Part shown: positions 58,322 through 64,000 of the stretch, one piece after another
Layout: the number at the start of each line of letters is the position of its first letter
How positions within the stretch are numbered: position 1 is the first letter of the stretch
NCBI RefSeq assembly: GCF_001938945.1
Contig: NZ_MKIO01000021.1
Location: 434,001-498,000, forward strand
Direction of reading: 5' to 3'
Length of the DNA stretch: 64,000 bases
Source: Xaviernesmea rhizosphaerae
GTDB lineage: Bacteria > Pseudomonadota > Alphaproteobacteria > Rhizobiales > Rhizobiaceae
The notes under the pieces: generated by a model
Told to the model about the DNA's origin: nothing
Databases searched by the model: none
What the model saw: the letters and a program-made list of their open reading frames with translations, nothing else
Translations under genes and position numbers: made by a program

Positions 58322-58852
58322 TCACCGTCCACACCACTTATTCCCCTTATTCGGCCAGGGTTGAGCAAGCCCCTCTTTGACAAGTTCTTGGCCCGCATCT
58401 CGACCGTTCCGAATAAACACACGAACAAGCGCACGATGATCAGTCGTCCGGTCGCTTAGGCCACTGTTCGCGATTCTGTAGCCGCCGCCCATCAGCTCCT
58501 GCAGCCTGAGCTTGGCCTTTTCTCCCAACGCCTTTTCTCGCGGACATTCCGCACCGAACGTCTCCGGCGCGTCGATGTCCAGCAATCGCATTTTTAAGCC
58601 ACGTTGCCAGATCGTGTCACCGTCAACGACGCATGTCACCTTTCGTTCTGCGCGATGTCCACCCGAGCAGATCTCGACGGCGCCGGCACACCGAGCGATC
58701 AGCAGCATGCTGATCGCGATAAGCATCAACCAGACGATCATCGAATAAATGACCCCCATAACGGAAGACGCGTTGGCGGCGCGCTTTCGTGGTCTATGAT
58801 GCTTTTCTGCCGGTCCCTCCGATCTGACGCCATCGCTCGCTGCGCTCTCCAT
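58322..58852 (-). CDS. Membrane-anchored thermonuclease-family (SNase) protein
   Basis: A 176-residue protein. A basic N-terminus (HHRPRKRAANAS) precedes one membrane helix (MIVWLMLIAISMLLIARCAGAV). The SNase domain follows: VTCVVDGDTIWQRGLKMRLLDIDAPE (metal Asp and catalytic Arg), PREKALGEKAKLRLQEL (Glu region) and DHRALVRVFIRNGRDAGQELVKEGLAQPW (second Arg). It would be held in the inner membrane with the nuclease outside, where it could cut incoming DNA. Adjacent to prophage cargo genes. Confidence 0.85.
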   Translation of the reverse strand: MESAASDGVRSEGPAEKHHRPRKRAANASSVMGVIYSMIVWLMLIAISMLLIARCAGAVEICSGGHRAERKVTCVVDGDTIWQRGLKMRLLDIDAPETFGAECPREKALGEKAKLRLQELMGGGYRIANSGLSDRTTDHRALVRVFIRNGRDAGQELVKEGLAQPWPNKGNKWCGR

Positions 58853-58859
58853 GATCTTG

Positions 58860-59102
58860 TTACTCGAGCTCCGGTACTTCCCCCGACTGGAACAGCACGA
58901 TCGGCGGTCCGTATTCGCCTAGAGTTGGATCAGCTTCGCGACTCCACGCGACGACACCAGTGTGTTTGTCGGCGATGGCTCGCGCTTCCCGTTTCGCCCG
59001 CTCCTCTGTGTCGACCTGCCTAGGGTCAAAAGCCTGTAGAAGATTGCCTTCATCGTCCTTGTCAAACGCTGCCAGCACAATCAGCTTGCCCTTGCTTGTC
59101 AT
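58860..59102 (-). CDS. Hypothetical protein, 80 residues
   Basis: Starts MTSKGKLIVLAAFDKDDEGNLLQAFDPRQVDTEERAKREARAIADKHTGVVAWSREADP.. after GGAGAG. It resembles small rhizobial proteins of unknown role. It ends 8 bp before the thermonuclease start region on the same strand, so the two are probably co-transcribed. Confidence 0.65.
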   Translation of the reverse strand: MTSKGKLIVLAAFDKDDEGNLLQAFDPRQVDTEERAKREARAIADKHTGVVAWSREADPTLGEYGPPIVLFQSGEVPELE

Positions 59103-59190
59103 CGTTCTCTCCTTCAAGTCGTCGGCGGAAGCCGATCACTCTGTCTACCTATTGTCCTTCACTGACAGCGTGGCAGGGGATGAATAGGGC

Positions 59191-59826
59191 TTAATCCTCC
59201 GCCGGCAGAAGCAGCAGCCCGTCATCCGGCAACGGCCGCTGAAGCGCCTTCGCCTCGGCCCATTCCGCCCGCATCCAGACATCGACTTCCTCGGCAGTCG
59301 TGAGAATAACCGGCATGGCCTTCGGGTGGATCGGCTTGACCACGGCATTCGGTTCCGTGGTGAGGAAGCCGAAGAGCTGGTGCTCTCCTTCGCGCGGGTT
59401 CTTCATGGATCCCCGCGTTCCCTTCCAGTCCGTCCATATGCCAGCGAAGAAGGCGAGGGGCCTGTCTTCGTCGATCGCGAACCAACGCTTGCGCTTCTTC
59501 GGCTTGGTGTCTTCCCATTCGCAAAAGGTCGTCCAAGGCACGACGCACCGGTTCTCAGGCGCGAGCCAGCGGCGCCAGTGCGGCGAGGTGACATTGCGGA
59601 TGTTGGTGACGCCCGTATCCGGCTTGTCGCCCAGGATCGAGCGCGGCGTGGGCATGCCCCAGGTGAGCCGATCCCAAGCCTCGCCATCTCCAGTCCGTCG
59701 CAGGACGGGCGCCGGGCGGTCAGGATATATATCGATCGACGGCTCAAGGTTGCCCAGGCGATCAAGCGCCTGGCGAAAGGCGCGCAAGGCTTCCTGGTTG
59801 GTGCTCACATTGTACAGATTGCACAT
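59191..59826 (-). CDS. SOS response-associated peptidase (SRAP/YedK/HMCES family)
   Basis: A 211-residue protein starting MCNLYNVS, with catalytic Cys2, [15 protein letters not shown] (Asn region), [14 protein letters not shown] (Glu) and [11 protein letters not shown] (His). SRAP proteins form a covalent bond with abasic sites in single-stranded DNA and protect them. It is in the prophage cargo region with nuclease and methylation genes, so it may serve phage or host DNA repair. Confidence 0.92.
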   Translation of the reverse strand: MCNLYNVSTNQEALRAFRQALDRLGNLEPSIDIYPDRPAPVLRRTGDGEAWDRLTWGMPTPRSILGDKPDTGVTNIRNVTSPHWRRWLAPENRCVVPWTTFCEWEDTKPKKRKRWFAIDEDRPLAFFAGIWTDWKGTRGSMKNPREGEHQLFGFLTTEPNAVVKPIHPKAMPVILTTAEEVDVWMRAEWAEAKALQRPLPDDGLLLLPAED

Positions 59827-59835
59827 TCCGGCCTC

Positions 59836-60594
59836 CTAGCGCTTCCCCTGCTTCTGCAGGGTGTCATAGGCGTCTCGATGGATCGAGCGGAGAATTTTCT
59901 CATAACAGTTTTCGACCCGGACAGCGGCTTGCCGCGCCGTCTCTTCCCATCCGCAGGATGGATGATCCAGCTTGATCTGCGCAGGTGCATGCGCCAGCAG
60001 CCAAAGCCATTTTTCCCGGTCACCTTCGCTCAAGGCAGCGATGCGAAAAATGCGACCCATCACGATCGCGCCGTCAAAGCCGATGAAATCATCGCCGTCC
60101 AGCCACGTCCGCACCCATCGCCGCTTCGGCTTGGCTTCCAGGGATATCCTATGGCAGGGCATCCAGCCGTTGGGCAGCGCAGGAGCCTTGGGCTTTTCCG
60201 GGTCGGAGTGCACGGGGCTATAGTAAATATTCCGCACGGCCTCACGCATCTCGAAGGTCGACGATAGCGCCGCAACGATCCGTTGGACCATGGCGTCTAT
60301 GGCAGCTATGCCTTCAGGCCCATTCATCAGCAGCGTGGCATAAGCGTCTTGATCGGAGACGGCCAGCAAGGCGCCCTCGATGGGCTGCTGAACCATCGAG
60401 TCGGGTGCCGGCTTCCCCTCAAATTCAAAGACCATTCGCTCGATCATGCCGCTCGCGATCGGGGAAACCACGGTCAAATCCCTTCGCTTTCCCACGGCCA
60501 TACCGGCAAAGCGCCGTCGATAGGACTGCGGCATCAGGCGATAATGCATGGAGGCCGCCTCGCGCAGCCGTTCGACAGGATCAACCGTCACCAT
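59836..60594 (-). CDS. Hypothetical protein, 252 residues
   Basis: Starts MVTVDPVERLREAASMHYRLMPQSYRRRFAGMAVGKRRDLTVV. The middle has Met/Ala-rich helices, and the C-terminus (DREKWLWLLAHAPAQIKLDHPSCGWEETARQAAVRVENCYEKILRSIHRDAYDTLQKQGKR) is helical. It lies 9 bp upstream of the SRAP gene on the same strand and is probably co-expressed. Function unknown. Confidence 0.65.
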   Translation of the reverse strand: MVTVDPVERLREAASMHYRLMPQSYRRRFAGMAVGKRRDLTVVSPIASGMIERMVFEFEGKPAPDSMVQQPIEGALLAVSDQDAYATLLMNGPEGIAAIDAMVQRIVAALSSTFEMREAVRNIYYSPVHSDPEKPKAPALPNGWMPCHRISLEAKPKRRWVRTWLDGDDFIGFDGAIVMGRIFRIAALSEGDREKWLWLLAHAPAQIKLDHPSCGWEETARQAAVRVENCYEKILRSIHRDAYDTLQKQGKR

Positions 60595-60674
60595 CTCACC
60601 TTGATTTCTGTCCTATCCCTATGCTTCATGTCCTAAAGCATGAGCGAACGAAATAAGAACATCAAGGGGTAAAA

Positions 60675-60842
60675 ATGACAGAGGATAAGCGAGCCGCCGG
60701 GTCCACAGACGCGGTGCATGTCGAGCATTGGTGTCAGGCGCCGGGCTGTAAGCGCTGGGGCTGCTTCGGCTATGACAAGGGGAAGGGTCAATCCGACTGG
60801 TGGTGCGGAGATCATCGGCCAGATCGAATGCCTGGATACTAA
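60675..60842 (+). CDS. Small Cys/Trp-rich zinc-binding-like protein, 55 residues
   Basis: The ATG at 60675 has GGGG eight bases upstream. The protein has Cys20, Cys25, Cys30, Cys44 and His47 in the pattern WCQAPGCKRWGCFGYDKGKG..WWCGDH, which suggests a small zinc finger. Similar short proteins are common in rhizobial genomes and phages. Divergent from the 252-residue gene. Confidence 0.65.
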   Translation: MTEDKRAAGSTDAVHVEHWCQAPGCKRWGCFGYDKGKGQSDWWCGDHRPDRMPGY

Positions 60843-61004
60843 TCCGAAAAGCGCAATGAAATGCGATAGGGCAGACGTGTCTAGAATGACGCTAAAGCAT
60901 TGCGAATATTGAATTTCAACACAGGCATGGGCTAGAATAATGGCTGTGAATCGTTAGAAACGACGTAGTAGATAGCGCAGGTGGCCTCTTCAAAGCGCGC
61001 GTTC
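60843..61004. other. AT-rich intergenic stretch
   Basis: No gene seen. Marks the start of the lower-GC segment (about 60.85-62.65 kb) that holds the HEPN cassette. Confidence 0.5.
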
Positions 61005-61499
61005 TCACATGCTCTGAAACCTATACTCACAGGGCAATGCTGGTCTGGGTGCGTGTACCTGAAGGCCTGAGCGCCGGACCATTTTCACTACTAGCACTGC
61101 TAGTTCACTAGCAGTCCAATCAAGAGCTTGAACCGTAGCAACCGTGAAGTTGCCCACATGGTGGTAGCGCGATTTGATATAATTGTTCTCAGTGTCGATT
61201 AGTGCAAGTATTTTGAGGTCGTCATCGTCATTCAAGCCTAACCCTTGTTCGTTGCAGGCTTTAGCGAGCTTCACAAAGCCATGTCCTAATGATCGTAGCT
61301 GGGCTTCCGTCTTCCCTGCCGAGATCAAAGCTGCCTTCATGTAGAGCTCAATGCAATGATAATATAAATAGCGTGTTGGATCGCCTGCCCAGCCGCCGAC
61401 GCCTTTCAGGTCACGGGCCAGCACCTGCGCTCCGACGCGATAGGCTTCAGCTTTGTTAATGTATCCAATTGGAGTACTTGAGGAGAACAGCTCACCCAT
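61005..61499 (-). CDS. HEPN-like protein 2 of the accessory cassette
   Basis: A 164-residue helical protein. PTRYLYYHCIELYMKAALISAGKTEAQLRSLGHGFVKLAKAC carries the HEPN-like pattern: His48, Glu51, Lys55-Ala56 in one helix and a GHGF turn (His73) leading to the next. HEPN proteins include RNases of toxin and abortive-infection systems. A canonical R-X4-6-H catalytic motif is not obvious, so activity is uncertain. Last gene of three, 9 bp after the middle gene. Confidence 0.65.
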   Translation of the reverse strand: MGELFSSSTPIGYINKAEAYRVGAQVLARDLKGVGGWAGDPTRYLYYHCIELYMKAALISAGKTEAQLRSLGHGFVKLAKACNEQGLGLNDDDDLKILALIDTENNYIKSRYHHVGNFTVATVQALDWTASELAVLVVKMVRRSGLQVHAPRPALPCEYRFQSM

Positions 61500-61508
61500 T
61501 GAACGCCT

Positions 61509-62009
61509 TCACGCGGCTAAGGAATCAACACGCGTCACAAACTTATTCCATTGTCTCCCAACCTCATTCCGTTTGACCGGGGCGAAACGGTAGATCCAAT
61601 CAGGATGCACATAGAGGCCATCAGACCTAATTGCGATTGGCTGTGATAAAAGTGACTCTGGAATATTTACATGAGGGTTCTCCAATGCAAAGTCAGCACC
61701 AGTTATGCGCTGAGTAAGCAAAGGGGCTATATTGCGATAGATGGTTTGTTTGGGACTATGTAGGCGCACTTGGAAAGGGTCAATCTCCGCCGGAAGGCCA
61801 TGACTGTTGTATGCTTTGAAAAGTTTCTCCGCCAACTTTAAAGGTCCAGCATAGTCAAACATGCTGGTGATCAGCACCAAAAAAAACTGCTCAAGCTCTT
61901 CGTCGTAAGCCCAAAATGCGCATTCTGGCTTCATGCCGAGATGCTCAAGAGCGTCTACATACTTATGCCCGCATTCTAGGAGCGCCTTGTCAAGGCTGTG
62001 CGTATCCAT
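61509..62009 (-). CDS. Unknown protein, middle gene of the HEPN cassette
   Basis: A 166-residue protein: DEELEQFFLVLITSMFDYAGPLKLAEKLFKAYNSHGLPAEIDPFQVRLHSPKQTIYRNIAPLL, then ALENPHVNIPESLLSQPIAIRSDGLYVHPDWIYRFAPVKRNEVGRQWNKF. It has no nucleotidyltransferase motif (GSxxxG..S/D) of the known HEPN-MNT pairs. It overlaps the first HEPN gene by 34 bp, so it is likely translated with it. Confidence 0.7.
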   Translation of the reverse strand: MDTHSLDKALLECGHKYVDALEHLGMKPECAFWAYDEELEQFFLVLITSMFDYAGPLKLAEKLFKAYNSHGLPAEIDPFQVRLHSPKQTIYRNIAPLLTQRITGADFALENPHVNIPESLLSQPIAIRSDGLYVHPDWIYRFAPVKRNEVGRQWNKFVTRVDSLAA

Positions 62010-62401
62010 GTGACCACTCCTTTCTCACCGAATGCTGCATCGGCCATTGCGCGGGCGGTTTTTCGAGGCATAGGGGCCGGATCGTAATATTGTGATCGAT
62101 CCGCTTGTAGAATGACAAGCCACGATGGAGCCTGCGCGTCCGTCGACTTTACCTTGATGCCAGCCTTGTCCTTGAGAAGCCTAAGGTTGTGGCTGAATAA
62201 ATCGGGCCTTGTTTTTATGTCAGGTGGCTGATTGAAGCGCTCAATATACCAGATATATGCTTTCAATGCGCATTCGACCGCCATCACGGCGTGGAAATAG
62301 CCCATCCGCGCACTCTTTTTGTCTTCGCTAAGCTTGCGAGCCGCCTGCTCATGCTGGCTCACAAGAGCTAGCCAACCTTCAACATCCACAGGGTCTGCCA
62401 C
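61976..62401 (-). CDS. HEPN-like protein 1 of the accessory cassette
   Basis: A 141-residue protein with a GTG start at 62401 and a well-placed AGGAG seven bases upstream. ARMGYFHAVMAVECALKAYIWYIERFNQPP..RPDLFSHNLRLLKDKAG fits the HEPN fold (His37, Glu43, Lys47-Ala48, then SHNL). The RPDLFSH segment is an R-X5-H arrangement, but whether it matches the catalytic motif is unclear. First gene of the cassette. Confidence 0.68.
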   Translation of the reverse strand: MADPVDVEGWLALVSQHEQAARKLSEDKKSARMGYFHAVMAVECALKAYIWYIERFNQPPDIKTRPDLFSHNLRLLKDKAGIKVKSTDAQAPSWLVILQADRSQYYDPAPMPRKTARAMADAAFGEKGVVTWIRTALTRRS

Positions 62402-62678
62402 GAACTATCTCCTAGCAGATAATTGGACAGTCCATGGACGAAGAGTCAACGGCATTCGCATTGAACGACCTGATTATGGTTCAATTGAGCTCAAGAGATT
62501 AAGAAATTATTCGGCTGTGCTGAATTAACCCTGTTTGCTGATTAATGGATGCTGGCGTGGCGGCTTCGCCGATCACGGAACGAACGGAAAACGTATCGTG
62601 GGAAACTGGTGGGACTTTCTGTTCTGCATCGCGCATTTTGGCCCCTTCTGTTCCATTTCCCAAAGAAAATTCGCGAAG
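62402..62678. other. Intergenic region between the HEPN cassette and attR
   Basis: No gene is convincing here. It holds the cassette promoter and palindrome on its left side; an unassigned stretch follows up to the repeat. Confidence 0.5.
62424..62439. promoter_or_regulatory. Overlapping palindromes upstream of the HEPN cassette
   Basis: TGGACAGTCCATGGAC contains TGGAC-A-GTCCA (62424-62434) and the perfect palindrome GTCCATGGAC (62430-62439), so three half-sites in 16 bp. It lies 23 bp upstream of the first gene's start and is a candidate operator. Confidence 0.5.
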
Positions 62679-62800
<122 letters not shown>

Positions 62801-62976
62801 TCTAACTTCTTGATATCCCTGTCATCTCTTTCGTGCCTATCGATCATTGCCACGCCTTCAAGCGGAACATAAGAGATCCAAAAATCCGGTTTGAATGCGG
62901 AATGTCCCGGAAAATCCCCGGAACACTCTGGCTTGGATGATCGCAAGGCCACATCGGGAATTGTCCGCACGAACGG

Positions 62977-64000
62977 CTAGTTGGGCAGGGCCGTGGCCGG
63001 AAAGCGGCGATATCCCCACTGGCGTTGAATCGAGATTGCGCATGTCGCATTGGCATCGAGCGCGACATTGATGGTGGCGGCGATATAGCCCGTGCTTGTC
63101 GAATCGCTATAAGGCGTTTCGATTTCGGTTTTCAGGCTCAGATGATAGGCATCGGTCGGGCCCGGACCCTGGCCCCTCTGGCCATACATGGCCCAGCAAT
63201 CTTTCGAACCCTTGTTGGTGTTGATTTGCATGTTGCCGTAGACATGCGCGCCTGCGCTATTGGCTTCCACGTCCACCTCAAGCCCCGTTTCGAGATTGTC
63301 GTTCACCGTCCAGTACGATGTCGGTCAGGCTCGGCGCGGTGATGGCCCTGACGACCCGGCGCACATGACCGTTCACCGGATCGAGAATGTCGACCTCATA
63401 GGCTTCCCTTTCCTCGCCGAGCGGCACGTCGGCCTGATCCCAGCTATCGCCGCCGATCCGCGTTCGCCTGATCCAGGACAGGCGCCAGTCACCGTTTGAT
63501 AGCTGGATCGATCGCAGATGAACCGGCGCGAGCGGGCGCCTTGCCTTGCCCCGCAGCGTCACGGTCTGCGCGACATAATCGTCGCCGCCAAGAGAGCTTC
63601 CCGCCGGCCCGGCCCGCCAGTTGAGCGCCAGGCCGAGCATGTCGGCCGAGATGCCGGTCTGGCCCAGCGCCGTGTTCGCAACGATCACGCGCGCGCCGGC
63701 CGGTACAGGATCGCCCATGGCATCGGCGAATTGCAGCAATTCCCATTCGCCATCCTGATTCTCGACGAGCAGGGCATTTGCGCCGCCGAAGACGACAGTG
63801 TCCGAATGAGAGGCCAGCGTGCCGCGCACAAGCCCTGACCGACAGGCTGTTGCCGCGATCCCAGCGCCAGAGCGGGCCGGCATGAAGCGGCGCGGTGGTG
63901 ACACCCATCGTCGCCGCCATGGTGAGGACGCCATCGAGGACAAAGCCCGATTCGCCAGGCGTCCGGTAAAGCGCGATCTCCTTGCGCAAAGGCAGCATGA
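62977..64000 (-). pseudogene. GTA gp15-like host-specificity gene, broken by two frame changes (partial)
   Basis: Read leftward from the window edge, frame 1 gives DGVLTMAATMGVTTAPLHAGPLWRWDRGNSLSVR. A single extra base near 63833-63835 (a G in a GGG run on this strand) shifts to frame 2, LVRGTLASHSDTVVFGGANALLVE..GEWELLQFADA, and APVHLRSIQLSNGDWRLSWIRRTRIGGDSWDQADVPLGEEREAYEVDIL, the recognisable C-terminus of gene-transfer-agent gp15. Near 63320 a second shift gives PTSYWTVNDNLETGLEVDVEANSAGAHVYG.. ending at 62977, homologous to the C-terminus of the prophage fibre at 56326-57894. Either a decayed gene or sequencing errors. Confidence 0.72.

Noticed and set aside
61005..62401. Classical HEPN-MNT toxin-antitoxin pair
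   Set aside because: The middle protein lacks the nucleotidyltransferase motif, and two HEPN-like genes are present, so the known pair does not describe it.

Overview
The window comes from a high-GC alphaproteobacterial chromosome, most likely Rhizobiaceae. The pointers are the gene order (hppA end, bamE, ubiquinol-cytochrome c chaperone, DUF177, plsX, fabH, ihfA, MerR), a rhizobial-type dispersed palindromic repeat at 218-374, Tad pilus genes, and a gene-transfer-agent (GTA) gene at the right edge. All calls were made by reading the sequence; no database search was run.

Region 1 (1-10239) is ordinary host chromosome: the end of a proton-pumping pyrophosphatase, envelope and lipid genes, IHF-alpha, a MerR regulator, an acetyltransferase, and a minus-strand TadE/TadE/TadG set.

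Region 2 (10240-62762) is one apparently complete prophage. It is bounded by an 84-bp direct repeat (82/84 identical; 66 bp exact) that contains the promoter and 5' half of a tRNA-Pro(GGG) gene. The distance between repeat copies gives an element of 52,439 bp. The intact tRNA gene is at the right end, so the phage supplied its 5' half and promoter. The left arm (17071 down to 10334, minus strand) is an early operon of overlapping genes: an N6-adenine-type methyltransferase, tiny membrane proteins, a clamp-like protein, an ASCH-like protein, a MazG-like pyrophosphohydrolase, an excisionase-like protein and the integrase. The switch region (18.0-19.5 kb) has a LexA-like self-cleaving repressor, a Cro-like gene and four 17-bp operators of the form GGTA-N7-TACC. 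The right early region (20.5-30.2 kb) holds small regulators, a ParB-like protein, a second adenine-type methyltransferase, cupin and Rieske-motif proteins, a C5-cytosine methyltransferase with nine internal repeats, a replication-like gene carrying an iteron array, and a NusG/RfaH-like protein just before the late genes. The late genes (30.6-57.9 kb) combine a lambda-type head module (GpA terminase, lambda portal, S49 protease, decoration and capsid proteins) with a Mu-type contractile tail (sheath, tube, frameshifted chaperone, tape measure, circularisation protein, gp44-gp48 baseplate). Two SGNH-hydrolase tail fibres, an M15 endolysin and a holin follow.

Region 3 (58.0-62.7 kb) is the accessory end of the prophage next to attR: a membrane-anchored thermonuclease-family protein, an SRAP/HMCES-family protein, small unknown proteins, and an AT-richer three-gene cassette with two HEPN-like proteins flanking an unknown protein. 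That cassette is the best candidate for an undescribed defence or toxin system.

Region 4 (62763-64000) has the rest of tRNA-Pro and, on the minus strand, a GTA gp15-like gene broken by two frame changes. Its 3' segment is homologous to the C-terminal domain of the last prophage fibre protein (56326-57894).
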